Positions 26,975-35,343 are shown, counted from the stretch's first letter. The stretch is 45,239 bases of DNA from an uncultured Phocaeicola sp. (GCA_947626525.1 CANQSM010000016.1:1-45239); one strand, 5' to 3'. Notes: generated by a model from the sequence alone, not told the origin. Numbers and translations are program-made.

Positions 26975-28063
26975 TTAGCGTCCACCTGTAATCAGTGCCG
27001 TTAAGGCTGGGAAATACTTACGTGATAATGTATAAATACAAACTCCCATGCCAACGATAAAAAATGGTATAAGGAAATAGCCTGCCGACATCATCCACTC
27101 ACTAATGGGCGATAACCATTTTACCCAATATTTTACAACAAGTGCTGTCGGCATTCCATGATATGCATAGACAAAAAAGGAACTTCCTGCCCAAAATGCA
27201 TTGGCGGACAAATAGTTTTTTGTTATACCGTGTGCAGTCCAAGAAACGATTGCAACTAATCCTACAACAATACCTATGTGATGTATATAACCATAGTCCG
27301 TTATCTTACAATACCACAACCATGTGTCTAGTACAACTAAAGCCAGATATATAAAGGTTGCAGTCCATCGCATTGAATAAAAGTCAATCGTGAAATCATG
27401 TTTGTTTATGCTAAACCACGCTCCAAAGGAGAAAAAGAAAAAGGCGGTGATACTAAATCCGGGAACTGCAAACCATAAATTAAATAACCATAATACTCCA
27501 AGAGCAAGAACACCAAACGCTTTGCAATATTTAATCATGTAATGGAGTATCGGGCTGAAAAGGATGATAATTATCAAGTCACGTATAAACCAAAACTGAT
27601 AACAAATGGGCATTCCCCCATCATGATTCCAAAACAGATTCAACCAATCCAACCAATCATAATCCGCTATCAGCTTGTGTTTTCCCGATGTCATGGAAGA
27701 GAGGAATACTTGGGTCAGGAAAAGCAATAGTAATACTACTATATTCCAAAATATATATGGAATTAATAAAGTCCGGATACGTTTTTTTAATTTCTGTCCG
27801 TATATTTTTAAAGAAAAAACGGAGCGGTAAAAAAACAAGAAACCTGAAATAAAGAAAAAAAGAGGTACAGCTATACAAGCCAGTTCACCGGTTACGATAT
27901 GTTGTAATAAATCATGTATCGGGAATTGTCCTTTATGAACTAATAAAGAGTCATTTATCATTACATCCGTTAAGTCTGTATGGATAAATACCACCGCCAC
28001 AATCAGCGGAAATCTCAAAAACATAATTGTTTTTGAAAGAATTGTATCATTATTTGATGACAT
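26975..28063 (-). CDS. Acyltransferase-3 family membrane protein
   Basis: 362 residues with about ten membrane helices. Matches the acyltransferase-3 family (O-acetylation of surface sugars, peptidoglycan or secondary products): R-F-P-L-I-V-A-V-V-F-I-H-T in helix 1 with the conserved His, F-F-F-I-S-G-F-L-F-F in helix 2, and Q-F-W-F-I-R-D-L in the middle. The acceptor cannot be told. It is a lone gene flanked by repeat-bearing non-coding DNA and is richer in A+T than the core genes, which fits an accessory gain. Confidence 0.88.
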   Translation of the reverse strand: MSSNNDTILSKTIMFLRFPLIVAVVFIHTDLTDVMINDSLLVHKGQFPIHDLLQHIVTGELACIAVPLFFFISGFLFFYRSVFSLKIYGQKLKKRIRTLLIPYIFWNIVVLLLLFLTQVFLSSMTSGKHKLIADYDWLDWLNLFWNHDGGMPICYQFWFIRDLIIIILFSPILHYMIKYCKAFGVLALGVLWLFNLWFAVPGFSITAFFFFSFGAWFSINKHDFTIDFYSMRWTATFIYLALVVLDTWLWYCKITDYGYIHHIGIVVGLVAIVSWTAHGITKNYLSANAFWAGSSFFVYAYHGMPTALVVKYWVKWLSPISEWMMSAGYFLIPFFIVGMGVCIYTLSRKYFPALTALITGGR

Positions 28064-28732
28064 ACGTTGATATTTTTAATTTGTTATGAATACTGTGAAA
28101 ACTATAAAGCGTGCCCCCTGAAGCATTCCATATAGAGAGATGCGTAACAAGGAACACGCCCATTCATAACAAACCGTAATGGGGTGCATCACCTGTATGC
28201 TTTCTCTGGGCTTAAAATAAAATTGGTCGTTTTTTCCATGGAAGAAATGCAGGTGGGGCAAATATAATAAGGTGTTGTTTCTTTATCTCATAGGCGGTCG
28301 TTTTTAAGGTGAATACTAAGATATATGGACATAAGAAAGGTGTGCACCCGACTGTTTCAGTTCACAGAAGGTAACGACCAAATCACCCAAACCCAGACTA
28401 AAACAAGTCATAGGAACACACCCCATACAGGCGTATTCACCACGCTCGTTTCTTCCAGGTTTTAAAAATTGGTCGTTTTATCTGTGAAAGAAACTGCTGT
28501 AAATACTAATACGTCAAGATTCTTATGTTTTTCTTTTCTGTTTCTTGCTAATTTTTTGATTAATAATCGTGCGAAATTAGCAAAAAACAACGATAGTTCA
28601 TTGAGGTTGGAGAGGATTTTTGATGATTGTTTGCAACTGCGTTTACTTCAGTGTTTCCTTTCATCGGAAACACCTCTTTCCATAAAGGGACGTGCCATGA
28701 AAGGAGAAAGATTGGAACCGGGGGATGCAATA
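28064..28732. repeat. Non-coding region with repeated GGTCGTTTT motif
   Basis: 669 bp without a convincing gene. GGTCGTTTT occurs on the + strand at 28225, 28296 and 28471, and its complement core AACGACC at 28373. The copies at 28225 and 28471 are the ends of longer imperfect direct repeats (about 34 bp, from 28217 and 28463) with shared TGGAAGAAAtGC-like tails. It may hold upstream control of the acyltransferase gene or be a decayed element. Confidence 0.4.
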
Positions 28733-29077
28733 CTACTTTTTTCTTCCTTCCAATATAAATTCCATATGTTCCAGCGCCCAAGAGACCAGCGATTCGATAT
28801 GAGGCATTAAACTGAGTCCGGTTTCTGTGAGGGTATACTCTACCCGCGGTGGAACTTCGGCATATACTTGCCGTTGGATCAGTTGGTCTTCTTCCAGCGA
28901 ACGGAGGGTGACGGTTAACATCCGTTGGGATATGTCGGATATACTTTTTTGAATGTCGCTGAAACGCATGACCCCGTTGGCTTTTAGAGAGAGGAGTACC
29001 AGCATGGACCATTTGTCCCCCAATCGGTTCAAGACATCCCGTATGGGACAGTTTCCCGTATGATGAAAGTTTTTCAT
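28733..29077 (-). CDS. HxlR-family transcriptional regulator
   Basis: 114 residues, typical for HxlR. A winged helix with the family signature near the start: C-P-I-R-D-V-L-N-R-L-G-D-K-W then S-M-L-V-L-L-S-L, R-F-S-D-I-Q-K-S-I, S-Q-R-M-L-T-V-T-L-R-S-L, and P-P-R-V-E-Y-T-L-T in the wing. The lone Cys10 is the redox- or electrophile-sensing residue in several family members. It is divergent from the DJ-1-like gene, the usual sign that it controls that gene, probably in response to reactive carbonyls. Confidence 0.93.
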   Translation of the reverse strand: MKNFHHTGNCPIRDVLNRLGDKWSMLVLLSLKANGVMRFSDIQKSISDISQRMLTVTLRSLEEDQLIQRQVYAEVPPRVEYTLTETGLSLMPHIESLVSWALEHMEFILEGRKK

Positions 29078-29188
29078 TCTTTAACTTTTTATATTTGTCT
29101 GAACTTCAATAATAGTTACATCGTTGTTCGTTGATGACATACGTGTACCTTCTTGCTTGGCAGGAAGAAGTAGTCTATCTTCGTAGCA

Positions 29189-29196
29189 CAAAAGTA
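29189..29196 (-). promoter_or_regulatory. Possible -7 element of the HxlR gene
   Basis: TACTTTTG on the minus strand fits TAnnTTTG. On the + strand a TTGC-N19-TATCTTCG pair at about 29153-29183 could serve the DJ-1 gene, so the two promoters would lie close together in the 164-bp gap. Confidence 0.35.
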
Positions 29197-29241
29197 ATAA
29201 ACTTACTGAAAAGAATTATTGTAGAATCAAAACATTTTTGA

Positions 29242-29775
29242 ATGATGGCAAAGAAAGTTGCGGTTTTAGCAGTGAATCCGGTGAACGGATGTGGGTTGTT
29301 CCAGTATCTGGAGGCATTTTTTGAAAACGGCATATCTTATAAGGTGTATGCGGTTTCTGATAAGGAGGAGATTAAGACGAATTCGGGTATTACTCTGTTT
29401 GCGGAGGATGTGATTGCGAATCTGAAGGGGCATGAAGAGGAATTCGATGCACTCCTGTTTGCGTGTGGTGATGCGGTTCCGGTATTTGCACAGCATGCGA
29501 AGGAGCCTTATAATGTTCAGTTGTTTGAGGAGATAAAGGCTTTTGCGGAAAAGGGAAAAATGATGATCGGGCATTGTGCTGCGGGCATGATGTTCGATAT
29601 GGCCGGGGTCACTGAAGGGAAGAAATTGGCTGTTCACCCGTTGGCAAAGCCTGCTATACAATTGGGTGAGGCAACGGGAACTGATTCGGAGATAGATGGA
29701 AACTTTTATACGGCAAAAGATGAAAATCATATTTGGAGAATCATGCCGGAGTTGATTAAAGTGCTGAAAGTATAA
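29242..29775 (+). CDS. DJ-1/PfpI-family protein
   Basis: 177 residues, flavodoxin-like fold of the DJ-1/PfpI superfamily. The nucleophile elbow reads I-G-H-C-A-A-G-M with Cys112, and the acid residue would be in the N-terminal A-V-N-P-V-N-G segment or Glu near F-E-N-G. Members act as glyoxalases, deglycases or chaperones. It is divergent from hxlR, so carbonyl or electrophile stress is the most likely signal. ATG 29245 is an alternative start that only drops one Met. Confidence 0.85.
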   Translation: MMAKKVAVLAVNPVNGCGLFQYLEAFFENGISYKVYAVSDKEEIKTNSGITLFAEDVIANLKGHEEEFDALLFACGDAVPVFAQHAKEPYNVQLFEEIKAFAEKGKMMIGHCAAGMMFDMAGVTEGKKLAVHPLAKPAIQLGEATGTDSEIDGNFYTAKDENHIWRIMPELIKVLKV

Positions 29776-29847
29776 AATTACAGTTCGAATAAGATGTGAT
29801 TTTCTTAGATAACATGGGTTTGAAATAAAATCAGAAAATAGTAAGTA

Positions 29848-29887
29848 GCCCGTCATTGATAAAGTTCATCTCAATGGCGGGTTTCTT
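29848..29887 (+). terminator. Terminator of the DJ-1-like gene
   Basis: GCCCGTCATTGA pairs with TCAATGGCGGGT (one G-T pair) over 11 nt, followed by TTCTTTTC. Confidence 0.75.
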
Positions 29888-29946
29888 TTCAAGGAAACAA
29901 TATGCCGCGATAGCCAATGCACTCTTTACGGATATAGGAAGGAGCG

Positions 29947-30026
29947 GAAAAACTGTCGGAGTTTTCCAAAACTTTCTTAAGAATCTTTCCGAAAACTCCG
30001 ACAGTTTCGGCGGAGATTCTTAAGAG
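29947..30026. repeat. Two interlocking inverted repeats
   Basis: Arm A1 AAACTGTCGGAGTTTTC (29949-29965) matches A2 GAAAACTCCGACAGTTT (29991-30007). Arm B1 CTTAAGAATC (29976-29985) matches B2 GATTCTTAAG (30015-30024). A2 lies inside the B loop and B1 inside the A loop, so the two stems interlock. No gene is seen from 29776 to 30311 apart from the terminator. Confidence 0.7.
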
Positions 30027-30311
30027 TTTTTCCTTACGCTTTCTTTTTTGCGGAAACCGCCGGAGTGAAACAGGATAAGAACACCCCTAATCCCGGTATC
30101 GTTCATGCGGTTGGGCTTGTTGCAACGTAAATTCTTTGCAAAAAATCATCGGTTCTACAATAAATTTCTGTAATTTTGAATTCTGAGAACATAACGGTAA
30201 TCGTTTAAGGGTTATATCAGCACTATAAATTTGGATCTTTATCGTCAAGTTTCTAATTTTCAATGAAATATTTTATCGCTTATATCGAGCTTGCGTTTAT
30301 GATAGACAATT

Positions 30312-30692
30312 ATGATTGGCAGCATTATTGGAGACATAGTAGGTAGTGTGTATGAGTTCACTCCCAACAACATCAAGACAAAGGAATTTGAGTTCTTCAA
30401 CCCGAATGGAAGTTATACGGATGACAGTATCTGGGGGCAAGGTGAAGGATTGCAGGGGCAAAGCTATGCCATCCCGACAATGGAGGGCATTGCAGAAATG
30501 AGCGAGGCCATCAGAAGATTCACATCATTCGCTGCTGAGCATCCTGAATTACGTTTCTTGGTAACGAGAATCGGTTGTGGTATCGCAGGTTATTCAGCCG
30601 GTCAGGTCGCTCCCCTATTCAAGGAGTGCATTCCATTGGAGAATGTCGCTTTACCTTTTGACTTCTGGGAGGTTCTCGGACTTAAAATGTAA
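30312..30692 (+). pseudogene. Chimeric remnant: ADP-ribosylglycohydrolase start joined to A1S_2505-type end
   Basis: 126-residue open frame. Residues 1-42 are the start of an ADP-ribosylglycohydrolase: M-I-G-S-I-I-G-D-I-V-G-S then E-F-F-N-P-N-G-S-Y-T-D-D-S, including the first metal-binding T-D-D-S. From residue 43 the sequence is that of the C-terminal domain called A1S_2505 phage-associated: W-G-Q-G-E-G-L-Q-G-Q-S-Y-A-I-P-T, then V-T-R-I-G-C-G-I-A-G-Y and A-P-L-F. About 200 residues of catalytic core, including the other metal ligands, are missing, so hydrolase activity is not expected. The join is in frame with no stop, so a product could still be made. Family recognition is from memory. 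Confidence 0.75.
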
Positions 30693-31452
30693 TATCCAAA
30701 GATGAATAGTGATTCTTCGCTGTTGTTGCAGGGTGAGAACACATGAAACGGATATTGCTGCGTGAGGATGACAATACCTGCCAACCTATATGAATCGTCT
30801 TTGTTATGGATGTGTTTTGTTTGTTTCATGTATTTTCGTTCACCGTCCAGCGTTCGCTGGACGGTCCATGCAGATAGGTGCATCGGCTTTCGCAGCTATC
30901 TGACTTCACCGTCCAGCGGACTGTTGGACGGTGGACGGTGCTTACTGTTATGACTGTGTAACTTCTCTATGTCTTTAATATGACATGGGTTCTGACGTTG
31001 TCTATTCAACAGGATTAGGCAATTGCTAGAGCCTTAGACTGTGGAATGGGCAATAGACGTTTCTACGCTTGAACCGAATAATCTTAGATAAAGTTATGTG
31101 ATTCAGATAAAATTATTGCGAATGATGTGATAATGATACCATATAGTTCCCGGTAATTGTAAGAGCTAAGCCTATTATTCTCAACTTAACTTCTATTGCG
31201 TTAAGCAATAAAACCATGTAATTAGGCTATCTGCAGGTAGTGTACTATGACTTATTTTGAAAACTCTCACCATGTCGGAAAGATTTTTTTGGTACATCCA
31301 TTGCAAAATCAAATAAAAGCATTACCTTCATATTTGATATGACCTCCCACGCTTCCCGTAGAACAGCGCACCCGGGGAGGTCTTCGAGTTTTTATATAAT
31401 AGCCTTGATAGGATTGGCTGATAAAATTCAGCCGATTATCTCTCTACCTAAA
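30693..31452. other. Gene-free stretch with hairpins
   Basis: About 760 bp with no supported gene. It contains the CACCGTCCA palindromes (30842-30940) and an eight-base inverted repeat, GACCTCCC (31341-31348) with GGGAGGTC (31375-31382), that may be a terminator or structure. The rest shows stops in all frames and no family resemblance. Confidence 0.6.
30842..30940. repeat. REP-like palindrome pair
   Basis: Palindrome 1 (30842-30865) is ACCGTCCAGCG-TT-CGCTGGACGGT, perfect. Palindrome 2 (30907-30933) is CACCGTCCA-N9-TGGACGGTG, with the last nine bases repeated at 30932-30940. Between them AGATAG/CTATCT can form a third stem. The shape recalls REP/BIME elements, but no transposase is nearby. 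Confidence 0.6.
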
Positions 31453-31498
31453 GTAAAAAAGAAACCGACCTCAAAAATCGCTTTTGAGTCGGCCTCTT
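31453..31498 (-). terminator. Terminator of the tRNA-Pro transcript
   Basis: On the minus strand CCGACTCAAAA pairs with TTTTGAGGTCGG (one G-T pair) over a short loop, then TTTCTTTTTT. It starts about 12 bp after the tRNA end. Confidence 0.8.
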
Positions 31499-31509
31499 TG
31501 CTCCGCTTG

Positions 31510-31584
31510 TCGGGGTGACTGGATTCGAACCAGCGACCACACGCCCCCCAGACGCGTACTCTAACCGGGCTGAGCTACACCCCG
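31510..31584 (-). tRNA. tRNA-Pro (GGG)
   Basis: 75 nt on the minus strand. Acceptor stem CGGGGTG/CACCCCG, D-arm with A-G-C-T-C-A-G and G-G-T-T-A-G-A, anticodon loop C-T-GGG-G with U33 and G37, T-loop TTCGAAT, discriminator A. CCA is not encoded. The GGG anticodon reads CCC and CCU. Confidence 0.95.
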
Positions 31585-31595
31585 AATTGCGGTTG

Positions 31596-31626
31596 CAAAA
31601 GTAGTGCTTTATTTTGAAATCGCAAA
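31596..31626 (-). promoter_or_regulatory. Promoter of tRNA-Pro
   Basis: On the minus strand TTTG (31623-31626) and TACTTTTG (31596-31603) are exactly 19 bp apart, a full match to the Bacteroidetes housekeeping promoter. Transcription would start a few bases before the mature tRNA end. Confidence 0.8.
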
Positions 31627-31654
31627 TAAATCTTTTAGTTTTTATCTAATATTC

Positions 31655-31684
31655 TTTCTCGTGTTTCTTTTATTGTTATTTTTG
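31655..31684 (+). promoter_or_regulatory. Probable promoter of aroA
   Basis: TATTTTTG at 31677-31684 fits TAnnTTTG; TTTC at 31655-31658 is a one-mismatch -33 with 18-bp spacing. The start codon is 27 bp downstream. Confidence 0.5.
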
Positions 31685-31710
31685 CAACTAAATGTTGAAG
31701 TTTTACTAAA

Positions 31711-32940
31711 ATGCAAATAAAGGTAACGGCTCCTGCCTCCATACATGCGCTGGTTCATTTGCCCTCTTCCAAAAGTATCAGTAATCGTGTGCTTATTATC
31801 AATGCGTTGGGTGAGGGAACTTGTTTTCCTGAGAATTTGTCGGACTGTGATGATACACAGGTAATGATGCATGCGTTGGGTGAGCGGGGAATGACTGTGG
31901 ATATTAGGGCGGCAGGTACGGCCATGCGTTTTCTGACTGCTTATTTGTCTATTCTTCCTGGTGAAAGAATCCTTACGGGGACGCAACGAATGCAACAACG
32001 TCCCATTCGTATTTTGGTGGATGCATTGCAGGAGCTGGGTGCGGAGATAGAGTACGTGAAAGAGGAAGGTTTTCCTCCATTGCGTATTGTCGGCAGGCAA
32101 CTGGTGGGCAAGGAAATTTCGTTGCAGGGGGATGTCAGTTCTCAATATATTTCTGCATTGTTGATGATTGCTCCTATGTTGCCGGAAGGGTTGACTTTGC
32201 ATTTGACGGGTGAAATTGTTTCCCGTCCCTATATTGATCTGACATTGCAATTGATGGCGGAGTTTGGAGCGAAAGTTTCATGGAAGACGGAACATTGCAT
32301 TGGTGTGGCTCCTTCTCCTTATCGCTCCGTTCCCTTTTTAGTGGAAAGTGATTGGAGCGCAGCTTCTTATTGGTATCAGATGACAGCTCTTTCCAGGGAG
32401 GCGGAGGTGGTGCTTACCGGACTTTTTCCTGAAAGTTATCAGGGAGACTCGGCTGTGGCAGATTTATTTGAACAGTTAGGCGTGGAAACCATTTACGAAA
32501 AGGGACAGGTTGTGTTAAAAAAGACGGGTAAGGTGGTGGAGTACATGGAATATGATTTTGTGAACCAACCGGATTTGGCACAAACATTTGTGGTGACATG
32601 CGCTTTATTGGGAGTCTCTTTCCGTTTTACGGGATTGCAGAGCCTGAAGATTAAAGAAACAGATCGGATAGTTGCCTTGATAAAAGAGTTGGGCAAGTTG
32701 GGATATGTCATTGAGGAAGCGGATCATTCGGTGTTGTATTGGAATGGCAGGCGGAAGGAAGCAGATGCTTGTCCGTCCATCGATACGTATGAAGATCACC
32801 GTATGGCTATGGCTTTTGCCCCGGCGAGTCTTGTGTTGCCGGAGATACGGATTAATGAACCTCAGGTAGTTTCCAAATCATATCCCCGTTATTGGGAGCA
32901 TTTGGAAAAAGCCGGATTTGTACTTACAGAGCAGAGGTAG
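31711..32940 (+). CDS. aroA: 3-phosphoshikimate 1-carboxyvinyltransferase (EPSP synthase)
   Basis: 409 residues, slightly short for the family. Makes EPSP from shikimate 3-phosphate and PEP. Seen are L-P-S-S-K-S-I-S-N-R (S3P site), R-P-I-R-I-L-V-D-A-L, K-E-T-D-R-I (PEP site) and E-D-H-R-M-A-M-A. The PEP/glyphosate loop reads A-A-G-T-A-M-R-F-L, while the E. coli enzyme has G-N-A-G-T-A-M-R-P-L, so it lacks the first Gly-Asn and has Phe at the Pro101 position. The next gene begins 3 bp after the stop. Confidence 0.93.
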   Translation: MQIKVTAPASIHALVHLPSSKSISNRVLIINALGEGTCFPENLSDCDDTQVMMHALGERGMTVDIRAAGTAMRFLTAYLSILPGERILTGTQRMQQRPIRILVDALQELGAEIEYVKEEGFPPLRIVGRQLVGKEISLQGDVSSQYISALLMIAPMLPEGLTLHLTGEIVSRPYIDLTLQLMAEFGAKVSWKTEHCIGVAPSPYRSVPFLVESDWSAASYWYQMTALSREAEVVLTGLFPESYQGDSAVADLFEQLGVETIYEKGQVVLKKTGKVVEYMEYDFVNQPDLAQTFVVTCALLGVSFRFTGLQSLKIKETDRIVALIKELGKLGYVIEEADHSVLYWNGRRKEADACPSIDTYEDHRMAMAFAPASLVLPEIRINEPQVVSKSYPRYWEHLEKAGFVLTEQR

Positions 32941-32943
32941 GAT

Positions 32944-33375
32944 ATGTTGATTTTAATAACTGGTCTGGGCGCATTAGCCTTGTTGGCGTTGATGTTGGGC
33001 AGTATGCGTAATCGCAGGCTTCATCGGAAAGTAGAGGAGGGAGAGCAGGAGGTTCTTCCTGCGGTACAGCTTGCGGACATGGAATGTTGCGGTCAGCATG
33101 AAATATGTGAGAAGGAAAGTTTGCTGGCTGCGGTTAGCAAGCAGATTGAATATTATGATGATGAAGAGCTGGACCGTTATAGGGGGTTGCTTTCCGACCA
33201 ATATACAAACGAACAAATTGAAGAATTCCGGGATGTATTTTATACTATGCGGGAGACGGATGTGGCCGGTTGGGTGCGCAGCCTGCAATTGCGTGGAGTG
33301 GAACTTCCTGATGAATTGAAAGATGAAGTGTTTCTGATTGTAGGGGAGAGAAGGATGACAAATAACCATTCGTAA
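32944..33375 (+). CDS. Uncharacterised membrane-anchored protein with a Cys/His cluster
   Basis: 143 residues. An N-terminal membrane helix (~1-20, rich in Leu and Ala), a basic stop-transfer R-N-R-R-L-H-R-K, then a short motif D-M-E-C-C-G-Q-H-E-I-C-E that could bind a metal, and a helical acidic C-terminal domain. I do not recognise a function. It lies between aroA (3-bp gap) and a metal ABC permease (14-bp gap), so the Cys/His cluster could relate to metal handling, which is inference from context only. Confidence 0.8.
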   Translation: MLILITGLGALALLALMLGSMRNRRLHRKVEEGEQEVLPAVQLADMECCGQHEICEKESLLAAVSKQIEYYDDEELDRYRGLLSDQYTNEQIEEFRDVFYTMRETDVAGWVRSLQLRGVELPDELKDEVFLIVGERRMTNNHS

Positions 33376-33389
33376 GCAAGGAGGAAAAC

Positions 33390-34205
33390 GTGGAGATATT
33401 GCAATATACATTTTTTCAGAATGCATTGTTGGGAAGTCTTTTTGCCAGTATTGCCTGCGGACTGATTGGCACGTATATCGTGACCAAACGTTTGGTATTT
33501 ATAAGTGGAGGGATTACGCATGCTTCTTTCGGAGGTATCGGGTTGGGAGTCTTTTTCGGTTTCTCTCCCATTTTGTCTGCTGCTGTCTTTTCTGTGCTGT
33601 CTGCGTTTGGGGTAGAGTGGCTGAGCAGGAGAAAAGATATGCGTGAGGATTCTGCGATTGCTGTGTTTTGGACATTGGGAATGGCTGTCGGTATTATTTT
33701 CAGTTTCCTTTCGCCGGGTTTCGCGCCGGATTTATCCTCTTATTTGTTTGGCAATATATTGACCATAACTTGGTCGGATATTCATATCTTGATAGTTCTT
33801 TCGACCGTGATGCTCCTTTTTTTTACTTTTTTTCTGAATCCTATCATTTATGTTTCTTTTGATAGGGAGTTTGCCCGTTCACAACGTATCCCGGTACTTG
33901 TTTTCGAATATGTACTGATGATGTTCATTGCCCTGACTATTGTTTCCTGTCTTCGTATGGTAGGGATTGTGTTGGCTATTTCGCTATTGACTATTCCGCA
34001 AATGACGGCTAATTTGTTTACCTACCGTTATAAATTGATTATCGTATGGTCTGTCCTTATCGGTTATGCCAGTTGTTTGGGTGGCTTGTTTATTTCATAC
34101 GCTTATAATATACCCTCCGGGGCCTCTATTATATTTTTTTCTATTCTGATTTATGCTTGTTGTAAAATGGGAAAATCGATATATAGGGTAATTAACAGAA
34201 AATAA
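33390..34205 (+). CDS. Metal (Zn/Mn) ABC transporter permease, ABC-3 family
   Basis: 271 residues with about eight membrane helices, ZnuB/MntB-like. GTG start, decided by the strong AAGGAGG seven bases before it; the first residues read [14 protein letters not shown]. Family features: [12 protein letters not shown] near residue 40, [13 protein letters not shown] and R-M-V-G-I-V-L. No ATPase or binding protein adjoins, so partner subunits must be encoded elsewhere. Confidence 0.9.
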   Translation: MEILQYTFFQNALLGSLFASIACGLIGTYIVTKRLVFISGGITHASFGGIGLGVFFGFSPILSAAVFSVLSAFGVEWLSRRKDMREDSAIAVFWTLGMAVGIIFSFLSPGFAPDLSSYLFGNILTITWSDIHILIVLSTVMLLFFTFFLNPIIYVSFDREFARSQRIPVLVFEYVLMMFIALTIVSCLRMVGIVLAISLLTIPQMTANLFTYRYKLIIVWSVLIGYASCLGGLFISYAYNIPSGASIIFFSILIYACCKMGKSIYRVINRK

Positions 34206-34212
34206 GGATGAT

Positions 34213-34632
34213 ATGGAAATCAAAATTGATTCATTAAATGCTATTCATGAGGCGGCAAAGGCGTTTGTCCAGACGATGGGTGACAATACAGTGTTTGCTT
34301 TCTATGGTAAAATGGGGGCGGGTAAAACCACCTTTATAAAGGCGTTATGCGAGTCTTTGGGAGTAACGGAAGATGTAATCACCTCTCCGACTTTTGCCAT
34401 TGTGAATGAATATCGTTCAGAGAGTGGAGAACTTATCTATCATTTTGACTTCTATCGTATCAAACGCTTGGAGGAGGTGTATGATATGGGATATGAAGAT
34501 TATTTTTATAGTGGTGCACTGTGTTTTATTGAATGGCCGGAATTGGTGGAAGAACTGCTTCCGTCAGATGCCGTAAAGGTGGAGATTGTGGAGTTGGAAG
34601 ACGGCATTCGAACCATTCGGTTTGACGATTGA
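34213..34632 (+). CDS. tsaE: tRNA t6A biosynthesis ATPase TsaE
   Basis: 139 residues, standard size. Walker A G-A-G-K-T-T at 35-40, the [11 protein letters not shown] segment and the H-F-D-F-Y-R motif are the TsaE signature. It powers the TsaB-TsaD complex; tsaB is at 1044 in this window. Only 7 bp after the permease stop. Confidence 0.95.
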   Translation: MEIKIDSLNAIHEAAKAFVQTMGDNTVFAFYGKMGAGKTTFIKALCESLGVTEDVITSPTFAIVNEYRSESGELIYHFDFYRIKRLEEVYDMGYEDYFYSGALCFIEWPELVEELLPSDAVKVEIVELEDGIRTIRFDD

Positions 34633-34641
34633 CAGAGAGGT

Positions 34642-34851
34642 ATGGGGGCTCAGTATTTTGTACAGGTTTTGTTTGCCATAGCCGGTGTACTTTCTTTATT
34701 GGCAAGTATCTGTAATTGGAATTGGTTTTTTACGGCTCAGAACGCCCAGTTTATAGTAAGGAATGTGGGAAGAAAGAGGGCTCGTTTGTTTTATGGATTG
34801 ATTGGAATCGTTATGCTGGGAATGGCCTGTTACTTTTTCTTTCATACATAG
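34642..34851 (+). CDS. Imm17-family small membrane protein
   Basis: 69 residues with two membrane helices (~8-25 and ~47-66) joined by a basic loop R-N-V-G-R-K-R-A-R. Matches the Immunity-17 family, predicted immunity proteins of polymorphic toxin systems. No toxin gene is near and the gene is 9 bp behind tsaE in a core operon, so a housekeeping role is equally possible. Confidence 0.75.
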   Translation: MGAQYFVQVLFAIAGVLSLLASICNWNWFFTAQNAQFIVRNVGRKRARLFYGLIGIVMLGMACYFFFHT

Positions 34852-35007
34852 AATTTAAATTACCGGAAATTTTTTTTTGCTGTCTTTGGAAGTAGATGGT
34901 CTATTCATAAAGGCTGATGATCAATGGAAGAGCGTAGTATATGATGCACATAACAAGGATGTATTTCTTGGAACACATCCTTGTTCTATATGAGGTTTGG
35001 AGGCTGA

Positions 35008-35343
35008 TCAATCGATTTGTCCAAGGGAATTTCCGTATTCCATTTCTCCTTGTACTACAAAAAGTATATCTTCCGGATCATAATTGCCCATTTTGTCTTT
35101 TTTGGCTTCAGAAACGATGTAAGCCACAATCTCATCTTGATCGATATTGATATATCCGTCTTTATCAGGTTCTTTGTCCAGACATCCACTTGTTGAATAG
35201 TAATCAACGATTACATCTAGAAAATAATAAAGCTCATCATCGGAAAACTTTCCTTTCAGTTCCTGTGGAAGGTAATTTTTGATGAATTCGATAGTTTTTT
35301 CATCGTCTTCATCTTCCAGTAAGAATTCGTCATTTTTTGCCAT
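35008..35343 (-). CDS. Conserved acidic hypothetical protein
   Basis: 111 residues, strongly acidic, no membrane segment. A helical first half (E-F-I-K-N-Y-L-P-Q-E-L) and a D-K-D-G-Y-I-N-I-D-Q-D-E stretch near residue 60 that resembles an EF-hand calcium loop. I recognise no function. It lies downstream of trxA on the same strand, separated by a stem-loop. Confidence 0.7.
   Translation of the reverse strand: MAKNDEFLLEDEDDEKTIEFIKNYLPQELKGKFSDDELYYFLDVIVDYYSTSGCLDKEPDKDGYINIDQDEIVAYIVSEAKKDKMGNYDPEDILFVVQGEMEYGNSLGQID

Noticed and set aside
26551-26991. 146-codon frame on the + strand
   Set aside because: It overlaps the zinc peptidase gene in another frame, runs through a terminator hairpin, and its product has no family-like pattern.
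28469-28810. 113-codon + strand frame
   Set aside because: It overlaps the end of the HxlR gene, has low-complexity A/T-rich translation and no promoter or family resemblance.
31510-31584. tRNA-Pro as an attachment site for an integrated element
   Set aside because: No second copy of the tRNA 3' end and no integrase gene can be seen between 28 and 32 kb.
34953-34986. Terminator between the Imm17 gene and the acidic hypothetical gene
   Set aside because: AACAAGGATGT/ACATCCTTGTT is a perfect 11-bp stem, but no T-run follows on either strand, so I do not call it a terminator.
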